Assembly (NCBI RefSeq): GCF_900185615.1
Contig: NZ_FYAK01000008.1
Span: forward strand, 62,001 to 126,000
From: Photobacterium malacitanum
GTDB taxonomy: Bacteria > Pseudomonadota > Gammaproteobacteria > Enterobacterales > Vibrionaceae
DNA length: 64,000 bases
Reading direction: 5' to 3'
Every line of letters starts with the position of its first letter. Positions within the stretch are counted from its first letter, which is position 1. Below the pieces are notes generated by a model that did not search any database, was not told the origin of the DNA, and saw nothing but the letters and a program-made list of their open reading frames with translations. Positions 20,905-31,043 of this stretch are shown in pieces. Made by a program: the position numbers and the translations under genes.

Positions 20905-22788
20905 ATGACAGATCAAAGCTATAACGCCGGAGCCATTGAGGTTCTAAATGGCCTTGAGCCAGTACGCCGCCGTCCGGGTATGTATACCGATACGGTAAGA
21001 CCTAACCACCTAGGTCAAGAAGTTATCGATAACAGTGTCGATGAAGCCTTGGCTGGACATGCTCGTAAAGTCGAAGTCATTCTTCATGCCGACCAATCAT
21101 TAGAAGTGATTGATGATGGCCGTGGTATGCCGGTCGATATTCATCCAGAAGAAGGTGTTTCTGGGGTTGAGCTTATTCTATGTAAATTACATGCCGGAGG
21201 TAAATTCTCGGGTAAAAACTATCAATTTTCAGGTGGTTTACACGGGGTAGGTATTTCAGTTGTAAACGCCCTTTCTAATCGGGTTGAGGTCACGGTTAAA
21301 CGTGATGGTCAAGTCTATCAAATTGCCTTTGAAAATGGCGATAAAGTCTCAGAATTAGAAGTTATTGGCACTTGTGGTCGTCGTGCAAAAGGTACCAGAG
21401 TACATTTTTGGCCGAACCCTAAATACTTTGATAGTGCTAAGTTTTCTGTTACGCGCCTGAAAAGTAATTTAAAAGCCAAAGCTGTATTGTGTCCTGGCTT
21501 AGAAATTATTTTTACCAACAAAATCAATAATGAAACAATACGTTGGTGCTACGAAGATGGTTTGAAAGACTATTTAGCCGAAGGTGTTAAAGGTTATACG
21601 TTATTACCAGAGGAGCCATTTACTGGTGTCTTTAGTGGCGCTACTGAAGCGGCTGATTGGGCGTTATTATGGTTGCCAGAAGGCGGTGAACTGATCACTG
21701 AAAGTTACGTTAACCTGATTCCAACTGCACAAGGTGGTACTCACGTTAACGGTTTGCGCCAAGGTTTACTTGATGCGATGCGTGAGTTCTGTGAATTCCG
21801 TAATTTATTACCACGAGGCGTAAAACTAACAGCTGATGATATTTGGGATCGCTGTGCTTACGTGTTATCGGTAAAAATGCAGGATCCACAATTTGCCGGT
21901 CAAACGAAAGAGCGTTTATCGTCACGTCAATGTGCAGCATTTGTTGCTGGCGTAGTAAAAGATGCCTTTAGCTTATGGCTTAATGAACGTCCACAACTAG
22001 CAGAGTTATTGGCTGAAGTTTGTATTGCTAATGCCCATCGTCGTATGCGTGCTAGTAAGAAAGTGGTGCGTAAGAAAATTGCTTCAGGCCCTGCTTTGCC
22101 GGGTAAATTAGCGGATTGTTCACAACAAGACTTAAACCGCACTGAATTGTTTTTGGTCGAAGGTGACTCAGCGGGTGGTTCTGCTAAACAAGCCCGTGAT
22201 CGAATGTACCAAGCGATCATGCCATTACGCGGTAAGATATTAAATACTTGGGAAGTTTCCTCTGATCAGGTGTTGGCATCAGAAGAAGTTCACAATATTT
22301 CTATTGCATTGGGTATTGATCCAGACAGCGGTGATTTAAGCGGCCTACGTTACGGTAAAATCTGTGTTCTTGCCGATGCGGACTCCGACGGTTTACACAT
22401 TGCGACCTTATTGTGTGCTTTATTTATGAAGCACTTTGAAGCGTTAGTGCGTGCTGGGCATGTGTTTATTGCAATGCCGCCACTTTACCGTATTGATTTA
22501 GGTAAAGAGGTATTTTATGCGCTTGATGAAGCGGAAAAAAATGCCATTCTTGAGCGCCTAAGTGGTAAGCGAGGCAAGGTGAACGTGCAGCGCTTTAAAG
22601 GACTGGGTGAAATGAACCCATTGCAATTACGTGAAACTACGATGGATCCTAATACTCGTCGTTTGGTGCAACTGACTATTGATGATGATAGTGAAACCAA
22701 TGAGATGATGGATATGCTGCTTGGCAAAAAACGCGCAGAAGATCGTCGCCATTGGCTACAAAGTAAAGGCGATATGGCGGAAGTGTAA
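20905..22788 (+). CDS. parE: DNA topoisomerase IV subunit B
   Basis: The 627-residue ATPase subunit of topoisomerase IV decatenates daughter chromosomes with ParC. GHKL ATPase motifs (EVIDNSVDEA, DDGRGMP, GGLHGVG) are in the N-terminal 120 residues. The TOPRIM motifs EGDSAGGSA and DADSDG lie near 415 and 492. An upstream in-frame start at 20875 would add ten residues not found in E. coli ParE, whose N-terminus MTQTYNADAIEVL aligns with the ATG at 20905. parC lies 81 bases downstream. Confidence 0.96.
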   Translation: MTDQSYNAGAIEVLNGLEPVRRRPGMYTDTVRPNHLGQEVIDNSVDEALAGHARKVEVILHADQSLEVIDDGRGMPVDIHPEEGVSGVELILCKLHAGGKFSGKNYQFSGGLHGVGISVVNALSNRVEVTVKRDGQVYQIAFENGDKVSELEVIGTCGRRAKGTRVHFWPNPKYFDSAKFSVTRLKSNLKAKAVLCPGLEIIFTNKINNETIRWCYEDGLKDYLAEGVKGYTLLPEEPFTGVFSGATEAADWALLWLPEGGELITESYVNLIPTAQGGTHVNGLRQGLLDAMREFCEFRNLLPRGVKLTADDIWDRCAYVLSVKMQDPQFAGQTKERLSSRQCAAFVAGVVKDAFSLWLNERPQLAELLAEVCIANAHRRMRASKKVVRKKIASGPALPGKLADCSQQDLNRTELFLVEGDSAGGSAKQARDRMYQAIMPLRGKILNTWEVSSDQVLASEEVHNISIALGIDPDSGDLSGLRYGKICVLADADSDGLHIATLLCALFMKHFEALVRAGHVFIAMPPLYRIDLGKEVFYALDEAEKNAILERLSGKRGKVNVQRFKGLGEMNPLQLRETTMDPNTRRLVQLTIDDDSETNEMMDMLLGKKRAEDRRHWLQSKGDMAEV

Positions 22789-22817
22789 TTCCCCTCCACG
22801 TATATTATTTTTTAAAT

Positions 22818-22838
22818 CGGCAAACATTATGTTTGCCG
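22818..22838 (+). other. intercistronic hairpin between parE and parC
   Basis: A perfect 8-bp stem CGGCAAAC/GTTTGCCG with loop ATTAT is not followed by a T tract. It is more likely an mRNA-stabilising or processing element than a terminator. Confidence 0.5.
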
Positions 22839-22869
22839 AATCGCATTATTTAAGACGGATTATCTCACG

Positions 22870-25149
22870 ATGACTGATGTCTCTATGGATGGCGTTGAAC
22901 AGCTTCCACTTAGAAAGTTTACTGAAGACGCTTATTTAAATTACTCCATGTATGTGATCATGGATCGTGCCTTGCCTTTTATTGGTGACGGCTTAAAACC
23001 AGTACAACGTCGTATTATTTATGCGATGTCTGAATTAGGTTTGAACGCAACAGCAAAATATAAAAAATCGGCACGTACGGTTGGTGACGTATTAGGTAAA
23101 TTCCATCCACACGGTGACTCAGCGTGTTATGAAGCGATGGTGCTGATGGCACAACCTTTCTCCTACCGTTATCCTTTAGTCGACGGTCAAGGTAACTGGG
23201 GTGCGCCAGATGATCCTAAATCTTTTGCAGCTATGCGTTATACAGAATCACGTTTATCACGTTTTTCCGAAGTATTACTCTCAGAGATAAATCAAGGCAC
23301 AGCAGATTGGGTACCAAACTTTGACGGTACTATGCTTGAGCCTAAAATGTTACCTGCACGACTGCCGCATATTTTACTGAATGGTATTACCGGTATCGCT
23401 GTTGGTATGGCAACGGATATTCCACCGCACAATGTGCGTGAAGTTGCCAATGCTGCTGTGCACATGATTGAGAACCCAAGCGCTGATCTTGATCAATTGA
23501 TGGAGTTTGTTCAAGGTCCAGATTACCCAACCGAAGCTGAGATCATCACTTCAAAATCAGATTTAAAGAAGATGTATGCCACTGGCCGTGGTAGCGTAAA
23601 AATGCGCGCAATTTGGCATAAAGAGAATGGTGATATTGTTATTACTGCACTGCCTCATCAAGCATCGGGTGCTAAATTATTGGAGCAAATTGCAGCGCAA
23701 ATGCGGGCTAAAAAGCTGCCAATGGTGGAAGATTTACGTGATGAATCTGATCATGAAAATCCGACTCGAATTGTGATTGTGCCACGCACTAATCGTATTG
23801 ATTGCGATCAGTTGATGAATCATTTATTTGCATCAACAGATTTAGAAAAAAGTTTTCGCGCTAACATTAACATGCTTGGTCTAGATGGTCGTCCACAAGT
23901 AAAAGGCTTGGTGACAATTATCAAAGAATGGCTTGAGTATCGTCGTGGTACCGTACGTCGTCGTTTGCAATATCGTCTTGATAAAGTTATCGCTCGATTA
24001 CATATTTTAGAAGGTTTATTGGCGGCTTACCTTAATATTGATGAAGTGATTGAGATCATTCGTAGTGAAGATGATCCAAAAGCTGAATTAATGTCACGCT
24101 TTGATTTAAGTGCAACTCAAGCCGATGCTATTTTAGAAATAAAACTACGTCAGTTAGCTAAGCTTGAAGAAATTAAGATCCGTGGTGAATTAGATGAGTT
24201 AGCTAAAGAGCGTGATCAACTTGAAAAGCTGCTCGGTTCTGAGCGCCGTTTAAATACTTTGATCAAAAAAGAAATTATCGCAGATGCTGAAAAGTATGGT
24301 GATGATCGTCGTTCACCATTGGTTGAGCGAGCAGAAGCTAAAGCAATGACGGAACGTGACTTACTACCAAGTGAAGCGATTACCGTAGTGCTGTCAGACA
24401 AAGGCTGGATCCGTCATGCTAAAGGGCATGACGTTGATCCTGTGACATTAAATTATAAGTCAGGTGATAATTACCTTGCCCATGCTCGCGGTAAGAGCAA
24501 TCAACCAGCTATATTCTTAGGCTCTGATGGACGCAGCTATGCACTTGAATCACATAGCTTGCCATCGGCACGTAGCCAAGGTGAACCGATCACTGGTCGT
24601 TTAAACCTAACCCCTGGCACGAATATGCGCCAAGTTATGATGGCTGAAGATGATCAGTTATGGCTTATGGCATCGGATGCTGGTTATGGCTTTATCTGTA
24701 AGAGCAGTGATATGGTATCTAAAAATAAGAGCGGTAAAGCCTTATTAACTGTACCTGAAAATGCATTGGTTTTACCGCCTCAACCAATTACAGATCTTAA
24801 TAATGATCAAATTATGGCGATCACCAATGAAGGTCGAATGTTGTTATTCCCGATAAAAGACTTACCACAACTAGGTAAGGGAAAGGGCAATAAGATCATC
24901 AATATTCCATCTGCACGCTCAAAAGCTCGCGAAGAATTCTTATCTTATTTGGTCGTTCTAACTGCGGATAGCCATGTTACTTTGTATGCAGGTAAACGTA
25001 AGTTAAGCTTAAAACCAACGGATCTTGAAAACTTCCGTGGTGAGCGAGGTCGCCGAGGATCGATGTTACCACGTGGATTACAGCGTGTGACTGAGATTGA
25101 TATTGACTCACCGCAAACACTCACTGATGGGCAAGTTATCGAGAATTAA
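22870..25149 (+). CDS. parC: DNA topoisomerase IV subunit A
   Basis: This 759-residue breakage-reunion subunit works with ParE. The catalytic tyrosine is Tyr124 in [11 protein letters not shown]. The quinolone-resistance region reads [15 protein letters not shown] with Ser84 and Glu88, the wild-type pair corresponding to E. coli Ser80 and Glu84, so no target resistance mutation is visible at these two sites. The C-terminal third is the beta-pinwheel DNA-wrapping domain ([12 protein letters not shown]). Length is close to E. coli ParC (752). Confidence 0.96.
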   Translation: MTDVSMDGVEQLPLRKFTEDAYLNYSMYVIMDRALPFIGDGLKPVQRRIIYAMSELGLNATAKYKKSARTVGDVLGKFHPHGDSACYEAMVLMAQPFSYRYPLVDGQGNWGAPDDPKSFAAMRYTESRLSRFSEVLLSEINQGTADWVPNFDGTMLEPKMLPARLPHILLNGITGIAVGMATDIPPHNVREVANAAVHMIENPSADLDQLMEFVQGPDYPTEAEIITSKSDLKKMYATGRGSVKMRAIWHKENGDIVITALPHQASGAKLLEQIAAQMRAKKLPMVEDLRDESDHENPTRIVIVPRTNRIDCDQLMNHLFASTDLEKSFRANINMLGLDGRPQVKGLVTIIKEWLEYRRGTVRRRLQYRLDKVIARLHILEGLLAAYLNIDEVIEIIRSEDDPKAELMSRFDLSATQADAILEIKLRQLAKLEEIKIRGELDELAKERDQLEKLLGSERRLNTLIKKEIIADAEKYGDDRRSPLVERAEAKAMTERDLLPSEAITVVLSDKGWIRHAKGHDVDPVTLNYKSGDNYLAHARGKSNQPAIFLGSDGRSYALESHSLPSARSQGEPITGRLNLTPGTNMRQVMMAEDDQLWLMASDAGYGFICKSSDMVSKNKSGKALLTVPENALVLPPQPITDLNNDQIMAITNEGRMLLFPIKDLPQLGKGKGNKIINIPSARSKAREEFLSYLVVLTADSHVTLYAGKRKLSLKPTDLENFRGERGRRGSMLPRGLQRVTEIDIDSPQTLTDGQVIEN

Positions 25150-25170
25150 TACTCGTTATATAGACAACAG

Positions 25171-25196
25171 AACCCTCATTTATTGGGGGTTTTAAA
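25171..25196 (+). terminator. terminator after parC
   Basis: AACCCTC pairs with GGGGGTT across a 7-base loop, followed by TT and A's. This is a weak but plausible terminator. Confidence 0.5.
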
Positions 25197-25310
25197 TGAT
25201 TTATTTGCGTGAGTTGTGTTGCTGTTGGGTAACTGTTAACCCACATAAGAGGTGTAATTTTCCTTGCTGTGGGTATACTAGCGCACACTTGTTCGCTGAG
25301 GAATGTTTGA

Positions 25311-26036
25311 ATGATTTATATTTTACGCCTGATTGCGATCGCAATTTTTGCCATCGTAACCTTTGTCTTTGGCTGTGGTTATTGTTTATTAAGTCCACGT
25401 AATCCTAAACATGTGTATACTTTTGGACGTCTGTTTAGCAAGATGTCACGTGTGTTAGGGATTAAGCTTGAAATTCGTTACGCTGACGGTGCTGAGCAAG
25501 TAGGCTCTGCTGTTTATATTGCTAACCATCAAAATACTTATGATTTATTTACTGTTTCTGGTGCAATTATGCAACGTACCGTGACGGTTGGTAAAAAAAG
25601 TTTAGTCTGGATCCCATTATTTGGGCAGTTATACTGGATCACTGGTAATATTCTTATTGATCGTGCAAATCGCAGTAAAGCAGTAGGTACTATTGGTCAA
25701 GTAGTTGAAAAAATCAAAAAAAACAAAGTGTCTGTATGGATGTTTCCTGAAGGTACTCGCTCACGTGGCCGTGGTTTACTACCGTTTAAAACCGGTGCAT
25801 TTCATGCTGCGATTGGTGCTCAAGTACCGATTGTACCGATTGTGTGTAGTTCAACCGATAAAGTAAGACTTAACCGCTGGAACAATGGTGTGGTGATTGT
25901 TGAACTAATGAAGCCAATCAGCACTGTAGGGTTAGAAAAAGAAGATGTGCGTAAATTATTAACCCAAAGCCGTGACATAATGGCCGCTAAACTAGAACAA
26001 TTGAATAAAGAAGCCGCAGAGCGCAATAAACATTAA
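25311..26036 (+). CDS. plsC: 1-acylglycerol-3-phosphate O-acyltransferase
   Basis: This 241-residue membrane enzyme acylates lysophosphatidic acid at sn-2 to give phosphatidic acid. It has an N-terminal membrane segment (about 1-24), the acyltransferase motif NHQNTYD near 73-79 (a variant of HxxxxD, with His and Asp present), and the substrate motif FPEGTRS near 145-151. Adjacency to parC is also seen in enterics. GAGGAATG provides a ribosome site. A strong terminator follows. Confidence 0.94.
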   Translation: MIYILRLIAIAIFAIVTFVFGCGYCLLSPRNPKHVYTFGRLFSKMSRVLGIKLEIRYADGAEQVGSAVYIANHQNTYDLFTVSGAIMQRTVTVGKKSLVWIPLFGQLYWITGNILIDRANRSKAVGTIGQVVEKIKKNKVSVWMFPEGTRSRGRGLLPFKTGAFHAAIGAQVPIVPIVCSSTDKVRLNRWNNGVVIVELMKPISTVGLEKEDVRKLLTQSRDIMAAKLEQLNKEAAERNKH

Positions 26037-26092
26037 TTTTAGTTATTTAATGTTTAATTAATATAATAAAAAGATATATTATAACGGTTATT

Positions 26093-26134
26093 AACAAGGA
26101 TATGTTTTCTGAACATGTCCTTGTTTTGTTTTAT
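26093..26134 (+). terminator. terminator after plsC
   Basis: A 14-bp stem (26093-26106 with 26112-26125, one G-U pair) with a 5-base loop runs into TTGTTTTGTTTTATT. Confidence 0.85.
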
Positions 26135-26185
26135 TGTTAGTGAATAACAATAAACATTATTTAGTGATAGAAGTAGAAGATAATC

Positions 26186-26719
26186 ATGACTGAAGAATAT
26201 GTAGTGTTAGTAGATGAGCAAGGCCACGAACTTGGTTTACAAGAAAAAATGCAAGCTCACCGTGATGGTGCACTGCATTTGGCTTTTTCAGTATTACTTT
26301 ACCGTGATACGGCTTCTGGACGTGAATATTTATTACATCAACGGGCATTAGAAAAATATCACAGTGGTGGTTTATGGACTAATACTTGTTGTTCTCATCC
26401 TCGCCAAGGGGAAACAATGAGTCAGGCTGGTGTACGTCGCTTACAAGAAGAAATGGGTATTACTTTAACAACCAGCTTAACGGATGTTGGTGATTTCTGT
26501 TATTTCGCTAATTTAGATCATCAGTTGATCGAACATGAATTAGATCATGTGCTAATTGCTAATGGCGAAGGGTTGGTGTTTACACCTAATCCGGCTGAAG
26601 TTATGGCATATCGTTGGTGGTCTACGGCGGAATTAGCATTGCAATTACAGCAGGCACCACAGTTGTTTACGGCATGGTTTGCACAAGTGTTAGACCTTGC
26701 AGAGCAAACATATCGTTAG
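26186..26719 (+). CDS. idi: isopentenyl-diphosphate delta-isomerase, type I
   Basis: This 177-residue metal-dependent enzyme interconverts IPP and DMAPP for isoprenoid synthesis. The active-site Cys lies in LWTNTCCSHP near residues 62-71, and the catalytic Glu region is RLQEEMGI near 86-93. The Nudix-like fold fits the length. Bacteria using the MEP pathway do not strictly need it. Here it stands alone, without carotenoid or rhodopsin genes, between plsC and convergent ridA. Confidence 0.93.
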   Translation: MTEEYVVLVDEQGHELGLQEKMQAHRDGALHLAFSVLLYRDTASGREYLLHQRALEKYHSGGLWTNTCCSHPRQGETMSQAGVRRLQEEMGITLTTSLTDVGDFCYFANLDHQLIEHELDHVLIANGEGLVFTPNPAEVMAYRWWSTAELALQLQQAPQLFTAWFAQVLDLAEQTYR

Positions 26720-26733
26720 TTATTGCGGTAAAC

Positions 26734-26764
26734 AGCGATCACTAATTTCAGTCTCGTGATCGCT
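26734..26764. terminator. hairpin between convergent idi and ridA
   Basis: AGCGATCAC at 26734-26742 pairs with GTGATCGCT at 26756-26764. T tracts are short on both sides, so this is a moderate terminator candidate. Confidence 0.5.
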
Positions 26765-26773
26765 ATTTCAGCA

Positions 26774-27160
26774 TTATTTGCGTACAGCAATCGCTTCAAT
26801 TTCAATTTTCACATCTTTAGGTAGACGCGCAACCTCAACACAAGAACGAGCAGGATAAGGCGCATTATGTTCATCAAAGAATGCACCATAGACTTCATTT
26901 ACCGCACCAAAATCATTCAGATCTTTCACAAATACCGTCATCTTAACGATATCAGCAACACTTAAGCCTGATGCTTCTACAACCGCTTTAACGTTATCTA
27001 ATGATTGACGTGTTTGAGCTGCAATATCTTCTGCAACGTCACCTGTTAGTGGGTTTACTGGAATCTGACCTGATGTCATTACCATGTTACCAAGATCAAC
27101 ACCTTGTACATAAGGACCGATCGCTGCAGGCGCTTGCTCTGTATGAAGAATTTTTGTCAT
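26774..27160 (-). CDS. ridA: 2-iminobutanoate/2-iminopropanoate deaminase
   Basis: This 128-residue RidA/YjgF protein hydrolyses reactive enamine/imine products of PLP enzymes such as threonine dehydratase, protecting other PLP enzymes. The signature (RSCVEVARLPKDVKIEIEA near the C-terminus) includes the conserved Arg and Glu that bind the imino acid. AGGATAACTC precedes the ATG. In enterics and vibrios it also lies near pyrBI. Confidence 0.95.
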   Translation of the reverse strand: MTKILHTEQAPAAIGPYVQGVDLGNMVMTSGQIPVNPLTGDVAEDIAAQTRQSLDNVKAVVEASGLSVADIVKMTVFVKDLNDFGAVNEVYGAFFDEHNAPYPARSCVEVARLPKDVKIEIEAIAVRK

Positions 27161-27267
27161 GAGTTATCCTATTTATGATCATTAAAAGGCGTAATAATTA
27201 CCTTTAACCATGGATTGATATGGGGGCAATAAACCTATATTCAACTAATAATGATCGTTATCAATGG

Positions 27268-27753
27268 CTACTGTAGTCCTAAACGTTGTTTTACAACCAA
27301 CAGGCATTGGTTAATGCGTGTAATGTCTTTGGGCGCAACCATAACGGTATCATTACCGCCAATGGTGCCTAATATATCCACATGAGGTTGCATATCGATT
27401 AATCTTGCTACTAATTGTGCACCTCCTGGATGGGTTTTTATCACTACAACTAACTGGTTGTGACTAACAAATTCAATTTGTGATGCAATCGAAGCATTAA
27501 TTTTAATGGGTTCATTTTCAGCAGTTAGACAATAAATTTTTTTACCAGCAGCATTAGGCACCTTAGCAACACCAAGCCTTAATAGTAGCCGTGATACCGT
27601 TGATTGACTGATATCATGAAAACCTAATTGAATTAACTGTTCTCGAATATCATCTTGTGTTGTAAAACTTTGCTGTTGTAATAAGCGTTTACATGCTGAT
27701 GTCATATTATCATTACAATAATTATGATCGATTGCTGGGGCTTGGGTATCCAT
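27268..27753 (-). CDS. ArgR-family arginine regulator, probable paralogue
   Basis: This 161-residue protein has an ArgR-type winged helix (DISQSTVSRLLLRLGVAKVP, residues 47-66) and a C-terminal hexamerisation and arginine-binding domain with GTIGGNDTVMVAP (129-141). E. coli ArgR has two adjacent Asp residues here that bind arginine. In this protein the first is Asn134, which may alter ligand response. Its place beside pyrBI, argF, arcC and arcA suggests local control of the arginine deiminase genes rather than the canonical argR. A GGAGTGACC ribosome site precedes the ATG. Confidence 0.85.
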   Translation of the reverse strand: MDTQAPAIDHNYCNDNMTSACKRLLQQQSFTTQDDIREQLIQLGFHDISQSTVSRLLLRLGVAKVPNAAGKKIYCLTAENEPIKINASIASQIEFVSHNQLVVVIKTHPGGAQLVARLIDMQPHVDILGTIGGNDTVMVAPKDITRINQCLLVVKQRLGLQ

Positions 27754-27989
27754 GCTTGGTCACTCCTTGGCAATGTATGGATCAATAATACATTGGACAA
27801 TACAGGTTATTGGTGTCGCTATTATGAGGCTGTAGTTGGTGCTATTAATGTGTGTAGTTGCATACTAATGGTAGCAATTATAATGTAGCGGAGATATGAC
27901 CATTATCACCAAATAACAAACGTTATAGGTAATTATTGTAGTGAATGATAGTAATGTGATGCTAGTTTGCGTTATAGATTACTTTTTCC

Positions 27990-28051
27990 TAAAAAATACC
28001 CAGTAATGATAATGACGTGTTTGAGTGAGTTGTCATCACTAATTACTGGGT
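27990..28051 (-). terminator. terminator of pyrBI
   Basis: A long imperfect stem (27999-28016 with 28032-28050, CCCAGTAAT against ATTACTGGG at the base) reads on the minus strand into TATTTTTT. It lies 16 bases after the pyrI stop. Confidence 0.8.
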
Positions 28052-28066
28052 AAGATATAGTCTGTT

Positions 28067-28534
28067 TTAGCTATTAGATTCAGTCACGATTTGGCGTGAG
28101 AATACTTTTTCGCAGTACTTACATTTTAATTGAATATCAGCTTTTTTAGTCAATACCTTAAAGCCACTATTAACCGGTTCACCATGTGAAATACAGTTGC
28201 TATTTGGGCATTTAAAAATGGTGCTGATAAATTCAGGTAGTGATAAGTTAAGTTTCTTTACTACCGCATAATTTTCAATTTGATTGACTGTAGCCTGTGG
28301 CGCGTAAAGCGCTAATTGGTTGGCCTGATCTTCGCTAACAAACACATTTTCAATCTTGATTAGATCTTTAGCACCTAATGCTGATGAGGGTAAATTAAGA
28401 CCAATAGTCACGCGTTCGTTAGTGCCGTCAATATTAAATAATTTCAGGATTTTAATACCAACATTTGCAGGAATATGATCGATAACGGTGCCGTTTTTAA
28501 TTGCTTCAACTTTGAGTTGGGTCTCTTTAACCAT
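28067..28534 (-). CDS. pyrI: aspartate carbamoyltransferase regulatory chain
   Basis: This 155-residue subunit binds CTP and ATP and controls PyrB. The C-terminal zinc site has four cysteines in CPNSNC (CxxxxC) and CKYC (CxxC), as in E. coli PyrI (153 residues). An ATG at 28543 sits directly against the AGAGGA ribosome site. The ATG at 28534 is at proper spacing, so [11 protein letters not shown] is chosen. Five bases or so separate the ribosome site from the pyrB stop, so the two genes are co-transcribed. Confidence 0.95.
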   Translation of the reverse strand: MVKETQLKVEAIKNGTVIDHIPANVGIKILKLFNIDGTNERVTIGLNLPSSALGAKDLIKIENVFVSEDQANQLALYAPQATVNQIENYAVVKKLNLSLPEFISTIFKCPNSNCISHGEPVNSGFKVLTKKADIQLKCKYCEKVFSRQIVTESNS

Positions 28535-28548
28535 GATCGTCATTCCTC

Positions 28549-29478
28549 TTATAGGGTTTCATTAAGTACAAGTGCAAGTAACGCTTGACGTGCATAGACG
28601 CCATTTTCAGCTTGTTGGAAGAAATAAGCATGCTTAGTCTTATCAACATCAACCGTAATTTCATCAACCCGTGGTAGCGGATGTAATACCTTTAAATTGT
28701 CACGGGCGTTGTCTAGCATGCTCGCTGTAAGGATATAGGCTGCTTTCATGTGTACATATTCCGACTCATCAAAACGCTCTTTTTGTACACGAGTCATGTA
28801 AAGAATATCGAGCTCAGGGATCACATCTTCCATGTTGCTGTGTAAGCTATAGCTAATTCCAGCGTCATCTAATTCTTCGCAAATATAATCAGGCATAGCC
28901 AATACTTCTGGTGCGATGAAGAAGAATTTAACATCATTAAACTTTGACAGTGCTTGAGTGAGTGAATGCACTGTACGGCCGTATTTTAAATCACCGACAA
29001 AGGCAATATTAATTCCATCTAATCGACCTTGAGTTTCATAGATAGTAAACAGATCCAATAATGTTTGGGTTGGATGTTGATTGGCGCCATCACCACCATT
29101 GATAACCGGGACACCATTAGAAAATTCAGAGGCTAACCGAGCAGCACCTTCTTGTGGATGACGCATAACAAATGCATCAACATAAGAGGTAATCACCTGT
29201 ACCGAATCCGATAATGTCTCGCCTTTATTGGCAAGCGAAGTGTTTCCTGGAGAGTCAAATCCGACCACAGTACCGCCTAGGCGTTGGATAGCCGTTTCAA
29301 AAGAAAGACGGGTACGGGTTGAAGGTTCAAAGAAGCAACTGGCAATGACTTTATTTTGCAGTAACGTTGGGTTTGGCTCCGCTTTTAGTCTTGCAGCAGT
29401 ATCAACAATAAGCTCTAGTTCAGCACGATTAAGCTCGGGGATGGAAATAATATGCTTTTTAAACAGCGAATTAGCCAT
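28549..29478 (-). CDS. pyrB: aspartate carbamoyltransferase catalytic chain
   Basis: This 309-residue enzyme makes carbamoyl aspartate, the first committed step of pyrimidine synthesis. The carbamoyl-phosphate motif STRTR is near residues 53-57, HPTQ near 134-137 and HPLPR near 266-270. Start and length match E. coli PyrB (311). Expression is probably controlled by UTP-sensitive attenuation in the leader described separately. pyrI follows immediately. Confidence 0.97.
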   Translation of the reverse strand: MANSLFKKHIISIPELNRAELELIVDTAARLKAEPNPTLLQNKVIASCFFEPSTRTRLSFETAIQRLGGTVVGFDSPGNTSLANKGETLSDSVQVITSYVDAFVMRHPQEGAARLASEFSNGVPVINGGDGANQHPTQTLLDLFTIYETQGRLDGINIAFVGDLKYGRTVHSLTQALSKFNDVKFFFIAPEVLAMPDYICEELDDAGISYSLHSNMEDVIPELDILYMTRVQKERFDESEYVHMKAAYILTASMLDNARDNLKVLHPLPRVDEITVDVDKTKHAYFFQQAENGVYARQALLALVLNETL

Positions 29479-29532
29479 GGCTTCTTTCCCTATGATGGTG
29501 TGATTAAATTGAATTTTTGGTGTTGCTAAATT

Positions 29533-29575
29533 TTAGGCAAAAAAAAGCCCCCTACTTAAAGGAGGCTTTTTTTTG
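29533..29575 (-). terminator. pyrBI attenuator
   Basis: On the minus strand a GCCTCC/GGGGGC-type hairpin (AAGCCTCCTTTAAGTAGGGGGCTT) runs into eight T's, 55 bases or so before the pyrB ATG. It overlaps the end of the pyrL-type leader. Tight coupling of ribosome and polymerase at low UTP would prevent hairpin formation. Confidence 0.88.
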
Positions 29576-29656
29576 AAAAATAGTAAAAATAAAATAACCA
29601 ACCATCATCAAAGGATGATTACAGCAGCTTAATTTTGCGGTGATGGCAGGTTTCAT
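29552..29656 (-). CDS. pyrL: pyrBI operon leader peptide
   Basis: This 34-residue open frame starts at ATG 29656 with AGCAAGAGAT upstream and ends at TAG 29552-29554, inside the attenuator stem. Its second half is uridine-rich in the mRNA (the codons for YFIFTIF), so RNA polymerase should pause there when UTP is low. That is the logic of E. coli pyrL, which is longer (44 residues) and has no obvious sequence similarity. The call rests on position, architecture and the following attenuator. Confidence 0.82.
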   Translation of the reverse strand: MKPAITAKLSCCNHPLMMVGYFIFTIFQKKASFK

Positions 29657-29686
29657 TTTTTATCTCTTGCTGGGCAAATTGCAAGG

Positions 29687-29714
29687 ATTATACCGTCTAT
29701 TTTTTATGGCGCAA
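29687..29714 (-). promoter_or_regulatory. pyrL-pyrB promoter
   Basis: On the minus strand there is a perfect -10 TATAAT (29692-29687) and a -35 TTGCGC (29714-29709), 16 bases apart, about 30 bases before the leader ATG. Confidence 0.7.
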
Positions 29715-29850
29715 GCGTTTGCGTTAACTATTCAACGGATGGATTTTTATGCAATTATAGCGTTGCTATTGTAATGTTTATTTCTGTTTATATGATTGAA
29801 ATTAAAGGTTTTTTGTTTGGTGTTAAAAAACATGGTTGAAACAATATGCA

Positions 29851-29874
29851 ACTGCCGCTCAAGTGAGCGGCAGT
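29851..29874 (-). terminator. hairpin downstream of argF
   Basis: A perfect 9-bp stem ACTGCCGCT/AGCGGCAGT lies 34 bases past the argF stop. The T tract that follows on the minus strand is poor, so it may act as an mRNA 3' end stabiliser as well as a terminator. Confidence 0.55.
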
Positions 29875-29907
29875 AGAATTATAGTGGCAGCATTTAAGCC
29901 TGAGTGC

Positions 29908-30918
29908 TTAGTTTCCTAGTGTCGCAACCATTACTGCTTTAATCGTGTGCATGCGGTTTTCTGCCTCATCAAATACAATTGAATGTGATGATTCAATCAC
30001 TTCATCGGTCACTTCCACCCCTTTTGATAATACTGGATACGCTTGAGCTAATTCTTTACCAACAGCGGTATCTTCACCATGGAAAGCGGGTAAACAGTGC
30101 ATAAATTTCACATGTGGATTTCCCGTCGCTTTTAACATTGCCATGTTGACTTGATATGGGAGCATTAAATTAATTCGCTCTGCCCATGCTTCTTTAGCTT
30201 CACCCATTGATACCCAGACATCAGTGTAAAGGAAGTCACAGCCTTGAACACCCTCTTGAACATCTTCTGTCATGGTAATTTTAGCCCCTGTTTCAGCTGC
30301 AATTGCACGGCATTGGGCAACAAGTTCAGCATCTGGCCAAAATGTTTTTGGTGCCACTAGACGAATGTCCATTCCCATTTTCGCAGCACCAACCATTAAT
30401 GAATTACCCATGTTATTGCGTGCATCACCAAGGTAAGCAAATGACATTTGGTGTAATGCTTTACCACGGCCGTGTTCTTGCATGGTTAGAAAGTCAGCTA
30501 GAATCTGCGTAGGGTGGAATTCATCGGTTAAACCATTCCATACTGGCACACCAGCATAGGCACCAAGCTCTTCAACAATGGCCTGTCCAAAGCCACGGTA
30601 CTCAATACCATCGTACATACGGCCTAATACGCGAGCGGTGTCTTTCATTGATTCTTTATGGCCAATCTGAGAACCAGAAGGGCCTAAATAAGAAACTTGA
30701 GCACCTTGGTCAAAAGCAGCGACTTCAAATGCGCATCGAGTACGGGTTGAGGTTTTTTCAAAGATCAACGCAATGTTTTTACCTTTAAGGCGTGGTTGCT
30801 CATAACCATTGTATTTTGCTTTTTTTAATTCAGCCGAAAGCTCAAGTAAATGTTGAATCTCACGAGGAGTGAAATCAAGTAATTTTAGGAAGTTACGATT
30901 ACGAAGATTAAAAGCCAT
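29908..30918 (-). CDS. argF: ornithine carbamoyltransferase
   Basis: This 336-residue enzyme interconverts ornithine plus carbamoyl phosphate and citrulline. Motifs STRTRCAFE near residues 56-64, HPTQ near 136-139 and HCLP near 274-277 are intact. It lies downstream of arcA and arcC in the same direction, so it probably serves as the catabolic ArcB of the deiminase pathway, possibly also as the biosynthetic enzyme. GAGGGATAC precedes the ATG. The gap to arcC is 125 bases. Confidence 0.93.
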   Translation of the reverse strand: MAFNLRNRNFLKLLDFTPREIQHLLELSAELKKAKYNGYEQPRLKGKNIALIFEKTSTRTRCAFEVAAFDQGAQVSYLGPSGSQIGHKESMKDTARVLGRMYDGIEYRGFGQAIVEELGAYAGVPVWNGLTDEFHPTQILADFLTMQEHGRGKALHQMSFAYLGDARNNMGNSLMVGAAKMGMDIRLVAPKTFWPDAELVAQCRAIAAETGAKITMTEDVQEGVQGCDFLYTDVWVSMGEAKEAWAERINLMLPYQVNMAMLKATGNPHVKFMHCLPAFHGEDTAVGKELAQAYPVLSKGVEVTDEVIESSHSIVFDEAENRMHTIKAVMVATLGN

Positions 30919-31043
30919 GATGTATCCCTCTTAAGGTTCAGTATCTCTTCGACTGAATCTTGTATGTTATGATTAAGTTACTCGATAATGTTCAATGTTA
31001 ATATTATGTTTATCTTATTTCTTGTCGTTTGTGAATGGTTATT

